From positions 94,305,001 to 94,369,000 of the forward strand of contig CM066729.1 in NCBI GenBank assembly GCA_033961575.1: a stretch of 64,000 bases of DNA, written 5' to 3'. Of this stretch, positions 45,247 to 57,689 are shown one piece after another. Numbering within the stretch: the stretch's first letter is position 1; each line of letters begins with the position of its first letter. The position numbers were made by a program, and so were the translations under genes. The stretch is from Aselliscus stoliczkanus (lineage: Eukaryota; Chordata; Mammalia; Chiroptera; Hipposideridae). The notes under the pieces are model-generated. The model saw only the letters and a program-made list of their open reading frames with translations, searched no databases and was not told the origin of the DNA.

Positions 45247-48200
45247 ATTTCTCCCTGGACAGGAAGTTGAGGCCTTAGAATGCATGATCTGGCTGAAAGA
45301 TCAAATTTAAGGAAATATTCTTTACTGTTACATATGTATCACAGAGTTAAATCAAACTGCATCATATATGGAAATCCAAACATCACAGTGTGATAATGGT
45401 TATAATAGTGGTATGTATAAAATCCTTAGAAATACAGAGAGTTCTGTCTAAATAAAAATGGAGACACAACATATCCTTCAGAAGAAATAAATCTTAGTTT
45501 TAAAACTAAGGGAGAATAAGAAATAGAAAGAATCATCATAGAAGTGGAGATAGTGAGCTGGGGAAAGGATGTCTTAAGTATCCAATTACTTTATATTTAT
45601 GAATATCAAGGATCAAAAAGGTGAGGTAAGAGGATCAGATGGCCAAATGGTGAAACTAAGATTGGCATCCTGTGTTTGAAAAATTTTCAGGAAAGATTCT
45701 GTCCAGAGATAATACCTTATATAAACAGATGTTCCATTTAACTACTTTAAAAAAAAAAAGATTTTGAAAGTTTAAGTGTTGAAGGCTTTCAAGTATTTCT
45801 TAGTAATATGTACCAGTGGGAGATATTGTCTTATCAATAAACATGTTAATTGGACTTAGTTGACAGTTGAGAGAGGAAGTTATATAATAGGGGTCACAAA
45901 CTCAAAAACCCACAGGGGCCATGCTGCTATTGTAAATGAGAGAAACAGCCTAAATCCAAGCATAATACAAAAGACGCTGGAGGAACTGTTGTGAACCTAA
46001 CTTCTCTTGAAGGGCAGCTTCTGTTCAGCCCTCAACAATTATTGATTGCCATGTGGAAAGGGAGACTTAACATCCCAAAGTTTCTAATTGCCTCTACGAA
46101 AAACTATAAATCTAGATTTAACAATTTGTATCTATGATTTTCTGTTTTTTGTATGTTTCTATAGTACAAGCACCAGGTGAAAACATCTCAGGGTTGTATA
46201 AGGCTTGGAGCTAACAATTTATGAACTCTTCTATATAGCAATAGAATATGAAATAATTCTCATGAGTTGGGGAGACTGATAGAAGAGTCGAAGTAGGTTA
46301 GGCAAAAGGGAATAAGTCTTGACAAAAAGAAAGAAAGATTGATAAGGAATGAGCACTAGAAGTAAACTTTCCAGACTCTATAAAAATGTGTTCAGCGATG
46401 TACCTGCTAAGAAAGAAAAAATGAAAAGTTTATTACAGCATTCACTGAGACTCAAGTTTTCTATACCAACCTGTCAAAAGATCACACTACAATTCTGTCA
46501 GATAAGTGACAGTAAAATCTATTTAATCTAAGATCAAACCTAAGTATGGTGCCTGTTGAAGTATTTTGTGGGAGCTATTTCAGACCCTGAAAAGAACTGG
46601 ATTGGGGTATTGAATCCAAGAAAAATGCTTACCATTTGTTGTGTGTGTATACATGTATTTGTGTGTATGTTTCTCCACATGTGCATGTTTATCTTCAAAT
46701 TTCAATTATCTTAGGAAAATTTTAAAACTCTGTTTATGCATACAGAATAATAGAAGTATAGTCTTTTCTCTTATGTTATAACTGTGTAAGTTGTAAAGAC
46801 AAAGTAAATGATTTGTGCATTTAACCGGAGTCCATTTTGGCAGCTACAGTAAATGTGAAATTTTTTTACAATCCTGTCTCCAAATCATAGGAACATTTGT
46901 TTGCCTTTCTAAAAAGAATTCTTTAAAATTTAGGCATTATTTGTTTAGTATGAGAGCAGATCAGAGGAAATACCATTTTAAACTCAAGATTTATTGATAA
47001 TACCAAAACATGAATAAAGTCTACTTAGAAAATGATGGTATCTATATTAGGAAATTATAGTTTTTTTCCACAGGAATTGACTGTATTTTTTTCAGTGTAT
47101 GCAGGACTTTTTAGAAAAATCAGGGAAAGATTATTCCAGGACTTCCAGGCTGGTTCCTTAGGATGATAACTTTTAGAGTTTCATTCATGTCAAACATTAG
47201 TCTCAGTCTCAGCTTAATCAGCCATCTTGCCTTCAAAAACATATGTATCATCTCTGCTAACTCAGATGATGCTGGAATGCTGCCTAGTTTAATGTTTTCT
47301 TCTCTCACATTGAATCAGTTATGCATCTTATTGGTAGGTAATAAAGCCATCTATTTTTAACATATTTCTTAGGTGATATTAATTTGATAAAATATATATC
47401 AAGTAGAAGGAATAGTCTGTGCGGCATAACTGATTTTATTAGTGTATTTTGTTATGGGATATTCAGGGTATATATATATATATATAAATATATATATATA
47501 TATTTTTTTTAATGGTTGCAGAAGTGACATATTAACATTAAAAATTTTTAAAAGATACAAAATCTCTATGAAAAACAGTAAAGTACTTTGAATAGATTAT
47601 TAAAGTTTCAGAGATCAGTATTTTCAAAATGTGAATTCAAACAACTAAAAAAGGGATGGACAAAGGGAGACAGAGGAAGGTTCCAAGGAAATTAGAGCAT
47701 GACTCTTTAAGAATGACTGGGACTGTGAAGAAACCCTGCACTCACCTATCTGTCAATGGCTTTCTTATTAACTCTACTTTGGTGTGGGATTCCACAGTGT
47801 GGAAATAGAGATGCTCAGGGCCCCAACCCCACAGTTATGTTGGGGATATTACAGATGATAACTAAGTTAGAAGGTAACTTGGCTCAACTACTGGCTTTGA
47901 GACTGCCTGCTTCCTCCTGAGAACCTAGGTAGACAGCTTGGTAGAAATTGTAGTCCCAAGCAATGCCTGCCCTTGGCTAATTTCATCCACCTTACATAGA
48001 CAAAAGTTCTATGCTCTGGCCCTGTTTCACAGGGTGAAAATCACTTTGGTCACCATCATCTCAAAAAGGACATGTTAATTCCCAGTTATGCCACAGAAAA
48101 TGAATCTCCGGCCACTCTTTTCTGCCTTGGGTCTTGCTATCCAGCCACCCTCAGGCGTTAGTCCTACCTTGCTGAGTTCTGTTTTATTTCTGATCCACTA

Positions 48201-49519
48201 GGATGTTCAACTTATTTTGGAATGTGTTCTTATCCATTTTTTTTTCCTTTTTAAAAATAATTAATCTATTATTGCTCTAGATGAAAAGGTGTAGAAGTTT
48301 TTAAAACACATGTCAACAACATGCTTTTATGACATATAACTGCAAAAAACCATTAATTTCCTTTCTTTTTATCTTGGAAGACTGCCTTTAAATTTGGTAG
48401 GACTTAATATCAGATATGTGTGCCTTATTTTGTTAAAATGATATTTTAAAATGTGTGCTTCCTTTGCCTTCAACAGCATGACATCATGGAACGAAGCTGT
48501 GCTAGACAAGGAGATGTACTACCAGATCTTTTTTCAAGGAAGGACTTGCTTCACAGTAGAGGGATGCAGTCAGCACATACCATCCAGCTATGAGATCCTT
48601 TAGGGACTTCTTTAGCTGCACAGATCTCACTGTTTGGTTATGCCATATGTAGGGACTGAGAATATTCATAAGTATCCAGACATTTTGGTTTGATGCAGGA
48701 CAATCTGATGGGTTCCTCATCGGATGGATCAAGAATTTGCTGGGCTTGCGGTGCGGTTTAGCCTCTTCCTCTGCCCAATAATGTTTCTTCCTTCTCCCCT
48801 CCATGGATGTTGATCCTTAATAACCATTTTACACCTTAAACTCCATCTGATGATCTACTTCCAACTAACTCAACTTGCAATATTTGACAACAGGACTGGT
48901 TCAAAACGATAAACCAGTGATGAAGTTGGATGATTCATACCTGGCTGGCAGTAAGGACCTTATGATTGGTGATAGATGGAACACAGTATGGCAGTCCAAT
49001 TGTTAAAACATCCGCAGAGATGAATTCTCAAGCTATATCTGTGGGATAGAAACTGTGAAGCTATTGCTGTGAAATAGAGTTCACTACCCCATGCAATGTG
49101 TTAGACATTAGATATGTATTGAAGATATAGTGGCTATAAGGATGAGGAATTTGTTGGCACTGCTGGTAGTTTACTGAAAGACAATAAAGAATTGAGGGTG
49201 GGTAACAAGCAACTGAAAGCCTGGTGTGAACACCAGAGTCCTGTTTGGGCACAAGGAAGCTAGTCTCCTCTTGTGGGAGGGCAGAAGGCGACAATGCCAA
49301 CCATAAAACTGGATAGAAAATAATTTTTGGACTTGGGGGCACTCTTCCAAGAGACAATATTTAACATCATGACAAAACCGCCAGGAAATGGTGTTAATTC
49401 ATTACTAGGGTGCCTCTTACATGCATGAAAAAAAAAGTGATGCTAAATTTCACTGAGTTAATTGAAATGCTAGAATTATCATGGTAAACACTATAGGATA
49501 GGATGAAAAACTTTAGGGA
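45247..49519. other. No gene seen; AT tract; origin of 47.6-49.4 kb unclear
   Basis: No gene is recognised. An AT dinucleotide tract lies at 47468-47505. The stretch 45886-46010 opens ggggtcacaaactcaaaaac, reminiscent of a DNA transposon end, but no partner end was found. From 47.6 to 49.4 kb the base composition is more even than the AT-rich flanks and has frames of about 100 codons on the minus strand (48502-48804 and 49061-49357). This may be part of the retroviral relic that follows, but no family motif is visible. Confidence 0.35.
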
Positions 49520-52500
49520 ATGATATACTATATGTGGTCAGAGAAACACTGGATAGTTATTACCCCCCAGGGAAGAACCAGAGGCCTCATCATTTACCCA
49601 GCCATGAGAAATGTTCTGGTAAAGAATCATGAAGATCAGCTAAGAAGTGTAGTGATGGCTCTATTTTATAGTCCAGGGCTGGTGGTATGTAGGCTGGCCA
49701 GTTCTCCTAATTTTGGCACTAAAATCTCTATGTCCCAGGACCCCTCCGATCCAGGAAAACAAAAAATTGTGTTCACTCAAGTTGATATTAGAGACTATTA
49801 CAGAACTTAGCTTAAAGACCATATTGGTATAATAGAACCCAGAAACAACAGAGGTCAAGTGGAGGCATTTAACTTCTAGAAGTTGGTGATAGAAGAGTCA
49901 CAATTATTGCAACAACCTACAAGGTCAAAGTGGTAGCCAAAAAATCCTGACCCAAGACTTATGAACATCTTTAATAAAATCATGTCATTTTGGGCAAAAT
50001 AGATGGGCAGCTAACAAGGGTAATACCAGGAAAAAATCAAGAATGAATGACTGGATAGCTGAGGGCTATGTCCTCAATAAAAACTTATGAATCCTTGCCT
50101 GTTTCCACAACTGAACTATCTGACCAACCCAGAACCCATCAACTGAAGATGTTGCTAGGTACCCAGGAGGGAAGATCCCACCAAAACATGGAGATTATGC
50201 AAGGTAATGGTTCCTCTAATAATGTCCCCAAAGGGTTAATGGCTATTTATACAGATAATGGTGCATTGAGCAAAGGGTAATACCAGACTTGTGAAGACTG
50301 ATGGACACTAGATCTGAGAATCTGAGAGAAGATCAATTCAGCCAGAGCTCTTAAGAATTGTCATGGCAACTTTAGAGTGAAGAAACATGGGGTTGAGACA
50401 ATAATGGAGTCCTGACCCAAGTCTCCTTAAAATTTACACCTTCATTTTGCAAAGACTACTGGTTATCATTCTCCTGGCCCCAAAATACATAATTGGGAAT
50501 AACACATTGGGTGCTTAGTCTGCAGGGCACAGGTTATCATAATAAGTAAAGTCAATTGGAAATCTTTGCAATTAATCACATCCAGCCAAGATAGTAAGTC
50601 AAAACTAATATCACATACTAGGCAAGGTTTTAGCAGAAATTAGTGAACAATAAGAGGTCTTTGTCATATCTTCATTTGATATACTAGTATGATCCCAGCA
50701 GAAACCAAATGGACCTGAAGAGTCATTGCAGACTACTTCCAACTCAACCTATTTCCAAGTCAACCAAGTTGTACCCCTGACTGTAGCCAACATACTAGAT
50801 GTGGTATTTGTGCTAGAGCAGATTAAGAAACCTCAAAGTATTAGCCATGAATTTGGCAAAGGAACTCTTTTCTATCATTATCAGGAAAAAAAAAAAAGAG
50901 TATTAGCTACTGTAATATTCACATGAAGCAGACAACTATATACATTTTCATTTTTTTCCCCAAGGCTATGTTAATTTCCTGCCCTCTGTCATCACATAGT
51001 GCAAAGGAACCTGAAATTGTTTGAATAGCATAGAGAACATCAAATTGATCTTACATTAAAGACACTGTATTGATTGTGTAGGCTGAATAAGAATCAAACA
51101 GACTGGAGGTCTTTGTAAAACACATATACTCCAGAGACTGGGAGATTAATCCTGGGAATCCCCAAGGGTCTATCATATCTACACAGTTTTGAAGGGATTA
51201 GTGGTCTGGGGCATATCAAACATAATCACCAAAGTAGAAGACACTTTATTGTACCTGGCCCTGCCTCCCACAAAGAAGGAAGCACAGTTCCTAGTGAATT
51301 TCTTCAGGTTCTGGAGACTGAAAAGTTATACCTAGGAACATGTTCTGATGCAAAAGGCTTCCAGCTGTGAGTGCATCTCAAAGCAAAACAGGCCTCTGGA
51401 GTACTTCCAAGGTCTGGTGCAAGCACTACTGTTACTGCAGCATATAACCTGGCAAATTATAAAGTTGGTAGTATCTATAGATAAAAGACTTAATGTGGAG
51501 TTTGGGGCATGACTTATTATGAGCATTTGACACAGGCTCTAAGTTTCTGAAACAAGGCCATGAAATCTTCAGCAGGGAATTTTATGCCTTTAAAAATAAA
51601 ACAAAAAAACAACTTTTGCCATGCCTCTGTACTTGGTAGGTATGGAATACTTGACCATTCGACACTAAATGACCATGTGGCTGGAGTTGTTATCATGAGC
51701 CGAGTCTTGTCAGACCTCCCAAGTCATGTGGTCATGAAGGTCCATCAATAATCCATTCTAAGATAAAATGGTAAAAGCATAAAAAAGCATAATCAGAATC
51801 AGAAGTTGCAAGCAATATGGCATCCACCACTTCTGCAGCAGCCCTCTTCCCTCAATATCTGCTTGTGGCTTATGGAAGAATCCCATATGACCAACTTAAG
51901 GAAGAGGACAATGAAAACAACTTAGTTTACAGACTTGGGAGGTTATTGCATTAGTCGTTTGGTAACCAAAATGGACAGGGGTTCCATTGTAATCTTACTT
52001 ATGGATGATAACCTCACTTAGACCATGGGAAGCTTCAGCAAAGAAAATCCTCTCAAGGATTGGAAGACAAGGAAGGCTGGGGTAGAGGCACGAGTATGGA
52101 CATATATGAGTAAGCATAAAAAGTGAAGAGTTCTGTATTACCCTTCTAATGCCCAGCAGAAAGCAATTACCACGTAAAAGGAAAAATGATTTAGACTGTT
52201 GATATAAGCCCCTCTTTCACTGGGCAATCCAGTATTTCCATAATGGATAAATGAATAAAGTGACCACAGTGATATAGAGATGGAGGCCATTTATGGCCAA
52301 CACCATGAAGCCACACTTATCAAAACTGAATCATCTATTGCTTCCAAATGTACAACCTGCCAGCAACAGTGAACAGTGCCGGGCCACTAATATGGCACAA
52401 TTCCTTGAAGAGACTTACCAACTACATGGTTTAAATTGACTATATTGGGACATTTCCATCATGGAGTGATGGCAGTTTATTCTCATAGAGTCTGTAATAT

Positions 52501-52800
52501 ATTCTATCCATGGGTTGACCTTCTCTGACTGCAAAGCCCAGTCAGGATAACAATAGGACATCCTGTGGAAGTGTTTGCTCTTTCACATAAGATCATGTCA
52601 GACCAGAGGACCTATTTAATAGGCAGGGTATATGCTAATGAATACAATGTACATTTGTATCACATGCTCAATAATCCAAAAACTTCCTCTGTTAAATCAT
52701 TGCCACAACCTAAGAAAGACACAACTAAAGTACCAGCTCAGAGACTATACTTGAGGAGGATGTTTTGCCATGTCCAGCATGCAATATATTCATAAAATCT
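49520..52800 (+). mobile_element. Old endogenous retrovirus relic, class III (ERVL-like) pol
   Basis: Short, broken plus-strand segments follow pol order. There is a reverse-transcriptase-like piece (VVPLTVANILDVVFVLEQIK, frame 50726-50926), a later polymerase or connection piece around 51180-51320, an RNase-H-boundary-like piece near 51886-51955, and an integrase-like zinc-binding piece with KCTTCQ at about 52346-52363. Every segment has stops and frame changes, so nothing here can act. The upstream part (49520-50280) has an open frame without a clear match and is included on context only. No flanking LTR pair was identified. Assignment rests on motif order seen by eye. Confidence 0.5.
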
Positions 52801-53557
52801 GAGAAGAAAAAGTGGTATTTATCCCAAATAAGAAAAATGCTTAAATCTGGTAATAAGAGTTATGAACAGGAATGGTCTAATGTATAACTGTCCCCTAAAC
52901 CTACTGCGCAGCTTTGTGCTTTCCCTCTCCACAAATCTGAGTTCCAGTCTCTGATGAGGCAGGGTATAACATCCCAGCCATTTCTGCTTAATGTAGGACA
53001 TTCAGATGGACAATAAGCATTTCAGAGTTCCCTGCTGAGTTGCTTAAACTATGCAGGGCTTAACTCCTTCCTGTCCCCTATCCTTGTCTTCACAGGTGCT
53101 GTTTCTTATTATACATCTAGCATCTGAAATTCTAGCTCAGAATCTTCTGGAAAAACTAACCGGTGACAGAGTCTTCAGTAATATTTTTGGTCATAACTAA
53201 ATAGAAATCAAGTTGTTAAGGAACACTTATAGGCAGCTTAGTGATGCAAATTATGCAAAACGCGATGCCTTATACTGGAGGTGCAGTGCAATATCAATGT
53301 TGTACTTTGCTTACAAAATAATATGACTTTTGCAATTTCATTATTGAATATATGACTTGATATCACAGGAAAATTATGGAGGCATGAAAATGAAGGACAA
53401 AGAAAAAGTCATAATGGGGGAAAGTTAAAAGTCTAAATCTGGAAGGTTTTCTAAGAATGACCTTGTCTTAATAGTTATTTATTCCATTAGCATCCTAGAA
53501 CCTACAGGCTAAAGATGTTCTTACACTGATCACATGGTCCTATAAAAGTATAAAGAA
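52801..53557. other. No gene seen
   Basis: No recognised gene. It may include the 3' part or LTR of the preceding retroviral relic, but no TG...CA ends or polyadenylation signal could be placed. Confidence 0.35.
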
Positions 53558-53565
53558 GCATCATG

Positions 53566-53680
53566 GGGCTGGCCGAGTGGCACATTGGTTAAGAGCTGGC
53601 TTGGGATGCCAGCGGCCCCGGTTCAGATTCCACATATGAGGGCCAGTGACACTGCCCTCTTAAAAAAAAAAAAAAAAAAA
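53566..53680 (+). mobile_element. Short-form tRNA-derived SINE
   Basis: The head ggggctggccgagtggcaca has A box TGGTTAAGAGC and B box GGTTCAGATTCC. The element ends at gacactgccctct, then A18. The TSD gcatcatg lies at 53558-53565 and 53682-53689. Confidence 0.94.
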
Positions 53681-53689
53681 GGCATCATG

Positions 53690-54839
53690 ATTCTGATTAT
53701 TCTAAAGGGTACCAATCACTTTAAAAAATAGTATTAGAGCAATAGCATTCTTTCCCTTTACATTCCAAATCCTAACATCCTTTTTAGTAAATCTTCTGTA
53801 CTCTCTTTTTGAGGTCATTGCTTTAAATGAACGACTATATACTAAATATACTAAATGTAGCATGAGGCTCATGTGGTACAGTTATTACTCACACTATATA
53901 ACATAGACATTTTACATGGAGCTAAAGAGTTGTTGAAGATATTAAAACATTAACTAATATAAGCAAATGCTAACTATCAGTAAGAAGTTTTCAGTGTTTT
54001 TTTTCTTTGCTTCTCATCGATTTACTTCCATCTCTGCATGTAAAATTCTAGTTAGACATATTTAAAAATTTTTCTTTCTATTATCTATTTTTTATTTTGC
54101 TTTTGCTTTTTTATGAGGTATAATTTACATACAGTAAATTAACAAAATTATAAAAATGGTTCTCAATACGAATTTATTTTTTACACACCCATGATACAGA
54201 ATCTTTCCAGTATTTCAGAAGGCATCATTGTGCCACCTATGATCAATAATCACCCCAAAAGTAACCAGTTTTCTGAACTTCATCACCATAAATTTCTTTA
54301 TTTTCTCTCAAGTTCTCTTCTATGCCTTTAAAAGAATTTCTTTTTCTCTTAGTGTTTAATTCTAGATAATAGCTTCATGTTCACTTTTTCCCCCCCTTCA
54401 GCAATCTAGTCTGCTATTTAACTTGTTGATTTAGGTTTTATTCTCAGCAACTTTACTTTTAATTCAATGTAGTCTATTTTATTCTCTTTCAAAGAATCTT
54501 GTATTTGATTTATTTCCTGCAGAATCATTATCATTATATTAAACTATATTACCTATTCAATTTGTTTATTTACTTGTGCATGTTTTTTCTTTCTAGAGCT
54601 ATTATAGTAGAATATAAACTCTAAATGAGCAGAGTCCTCATTTATCTAGTTCACTGACATGTTTTCTCCAACTTGAGCAACTCCATTTCCATAGTAAGCA
54701 CCAAATAATTTTTCTATTGAAAACATAAATCAGTTATTAAAACTTCCTTGGTCATACTCATGTCTGTAAATTTCCATGGCCATCACTCTAGTCCAAATTT
54801 CTTTCACCTCACCTCAATTACTGGTAAGTTTTCTTGACT
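53690..54839. other. No gene seen; probable old reverse L1 at 54.07-54.30 kb
   Basis: The stretch tatgaggtataatttacata through about 54300 (agtaaccagttttctgaact) resembles the reverse strand of an old L1 3' end. The rest is unique AT-rich sequence. Confidence 0.4.
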
Positions 54840-55200
54840 TGCACCCTCCTTTCTTTCTTCCACATCTAATCCATTCCCCAGTGCTTCCAGACTGACCTTT
54901 TATCACCCAGGCTATTTACTTGTCCCTTGGAATCTTTCAGAACTATTCCATTTCCCTTCGAATAGCAACAGAACCATAACAAATATAGCATACAACCCCC
55001 CATACACTCTCATTGTTGCCTGTTGCTCCACCCTCTCCTTATCTGCTCCTTAGCCACAACATTCATGACTTTAAGTTTCTATAAAGCTCTGGTTCCGGTT
55101 CCCACCTGTTCAAGCATCTGGTTTTTTTGATCATCCCCATTACCCACTAAGTTGGGTATCTTCTACTAATAGTTTGCTACAATTCTCATTAGTAAGTTCT
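54840..55200 (+). mobile_element. L2 (LINE-2) fragment
   Basis: The block order (tccagactgaccttttatca, cagaactattccatttccct, gttgctccaccctctcctta) follows the L2 3' region in the plus orientation. Strongly diverged. Confidence 0.45.
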
Positions 55201-56143
55201 CTGAGAAACCTAAAATACATAAACTCATTTAACTTTTTAAACTAACATTTCTTAAGTTTATCAATTATATCAGGACACGATATCAACAAACAAAATAGAT
55301 ATTCCCTTTTATCATGCAATATCTATTAACATACCACTAAATATTTGGAAAATATATTCTATTTGTATCTACAAAACTGCACAATTTTCAGTACTCAGGG
55401 TAGAAGGAGGTGGATGTGATTACATAAAGTAAAAAGGAGATCATATCTACAGGATATATAAGAATATTTCTGATATTCTGACCAGCCATCAATAATAAAT
55501 GCACATGCTAGTATAATGAAGACAATAGGCATAGAAAGCCTTATGTGTTAAAATGACAATAATATGATGTTGAAGAAACTTAATACAAATCCCAAATGCA
55601 TATATTTATTTATTTATTTATTCTTATTTCAGTTATAAACTCTCCTAAAGCTTCTTTTGACCTTTCTGTTTTTCCCTATTTAGAGTTGATGTCTTTTTTC
55701 AGGGCTTGAGGCCCTTGAGAATGCAGTTTGTATTTGAATTCCTCAGTGTCTGAAATCAAGTGAAGTATTATTGATATTATTGATAAAGTTAAAAAACAAA
55801 GCATGATGCTGACATTTGTGAAACACCATTGCCAATAGACACATGTAAAGATTTTCTAATTTTAGTAGAGGCATATCATACTACTGTGCTTGCTACTCAA
55901 GAGAGTTGTAATTTTTTGCCCTCCAGTACCCTCCTAAGCATAAAAGAAGCCTGTGTTTTGAAAAGTTTTTCCAAGGTAACTGTCTCAAGGTGAGTATCAT
56001 TGTTTTACTATTTCTCATAACTAACTGTTATCATCATTTCTTTTTTAAGTGTAAAAGTTGTAGGGTGTGGATTCTGTGTGCGCTAGAGTTCTTCATTAAC
56101 CATGAAACATCTTTCTTTTCCTCTACTTCTTCACAGTTGAAAC
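55201..56143. other. No gene seen; short (TTTA)n
   Basis: Unique AT-rich sequence with a short (TTTA)n tract at about 55600-55622. Confidence 0.4.
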
Positions 56144-56304
56144 TATAGTAATACCTTGGTTTGTGAGAATAATTCATTCTGGAAACAAACTACTCGTATT
56201 ACAAGATACTGCTCATTTACCAAATTAAAATGTGTTAGAAATGTTTGCTCGTCTTGTGGAACACTCACCAAACCAAGTTACTCGCAACCCAAGATTTTAC
56301 TGTA
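56144..56304. mobile_element. Tc1/mariner-type miniature element, TA target
   Basis: The element is 56146-56302 (157 bp). The left end tagtaataccttggtttgtg and the right end, read in reverse (cagtaaaatcttgggttgcg), are inverted copies with a few changes. TA dinucleotides flank it at 56144-56145 and 56303-56304, as expected for Tc1/mariner insertion. A second, weaker inverted match (ctcaccaaaccaag) lies inside. It has no coding capacity. Confidence 0.65.
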
Positions 56305-57426
56305 TTTTCTTTCAGACTTTCTACCTTTTGTCTTATTATCCATTCAAACAAACATTTGAATATTTTCTGAGACTTTATATTTTACTGGAAGCATTCTATA
56401 TTCTCCCACAGTACGCCTGCATTCAAATGTTGATCCTGATTCATTTCTCACACCTAACCTTTTAGTTAAAGACTCATTTACCTAATTGGAAAAAAAACAG
56501 AAGTGCTCACTGCCACAAAGGACATCTAATGATTCCTCTGAAATCCAACTTGTGAAAATGGCTAGGACATCTTGGCAGGCAGCCACTTGGGTGAAAGACA
56601 AGTGTCTTCCTGAACCAAGATAACTTCCATGTCTACTTTAAGTTAATGAGAAACAGTTTTCTCATCATATATTTTTTGTCCCCCTTTAAAAAAAGAAATT
56701 CTGGATATCTCTGCAGATTTTGCCAGTCAGCAAACTGTAACTGGGAAGTGGCCAATCTCATAGTATCAACATCACCTTCTTATAGTTTAGAAATGGTCAT
56801 TGAGTGCATTCCCATTTTTGTAGATCTATTTAATATTCCTCAAAGCCTCCTCTGTACTTTTTTTTCCAACTCTTCTCCAGCTTGCTTTCAATATGAAGAC
56901 TTTCATTTAATTCATTCCATAGCAAACAAAACAATTGCCTCTGTCTCTTTCCACCTAGGACTAGATTAGGAGATCATGACTGACTCTTGAATAGGGGCTC
57001 CCCTTAACTTTTCCATTCTGATATAGTGTCCTGATATAATATTCTCATATGAAACACTCTCAGATGTCCCTGTTATCTGAAGTGGATGACAGAAGCAAGG
57101 AGAACAAACCAAACGTTAGTTTCATGTCCCTTATATGGCCATATGTAAATACTTCCATTCTCATCTCTGTTAAACTTTCTGGGCACAATTCATATTTTTT
57201 AACCTTCTGATTTCCTTTGTTGCCATCAAAAGAGCAACATATTCTAGGAAGCCTGACCTTCAAGATAAAATGATTCCTATTTCCCTCAATATTCACTATG
57301 TAACATGAATATGTCTTTTCAGTGCTCATGAACCAGAACTAAAAATAAAAATTTAATCAAATGTAAATTGGACTGAAAATAATATGAGCACACAATATTA
57401 TGTCCAAATATTATGCATCAAAACAG
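56305..57426. other. No gene seen
   Basis: Unique sequence. The 107-codon frame at 56646-56969 has no recognisable family features. Confidence 0.4.
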
Positions 57427-57434
57427 GAGTTAGT

Positions 57435-57634
57435 TTAGATAGTCACGTGATGTGGAGTATACTGTGGAAAGGAGTCAAAGGAATTGTAATAGATATGTAT
57501 GATATGGGGGGTTGGGAGTGGGGTAGCAAACGGGGGGGGGTTGTCACTTTGGGGGGTAAAGAGTATAACTATTGCATTGTGTTGTACACCTGAAACTAAT
57601 TAAAAAATAATAAAAAAATAAAAAGAAAACACAA
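57435..57634 (+). mobile_element. Young-type L1 3' UTR fragment
   Basis: It starts ttagatagtcacgtgatgtg and ends gttgtacacctgaaactaat plus an A-rich tail, matching the 3' end of the 27.9-kb L1. It includes the G-rich block (57507-57540). The TSD gagttagt lies at 57427-57434 and 57635-57642. Confidence 0.88.
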
Positions 57635-57689
57635 GAGTTAGTAATTTGTTTACATATGAGAAGCCCCTATTTCTTGCTAGAAAGACATA

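Noticed and set aside
45886..46010. Possible hAT-like end (ggggtcacaaactc)
   Set aside because: No matching inverted end or 8-bp TSD found nearby.
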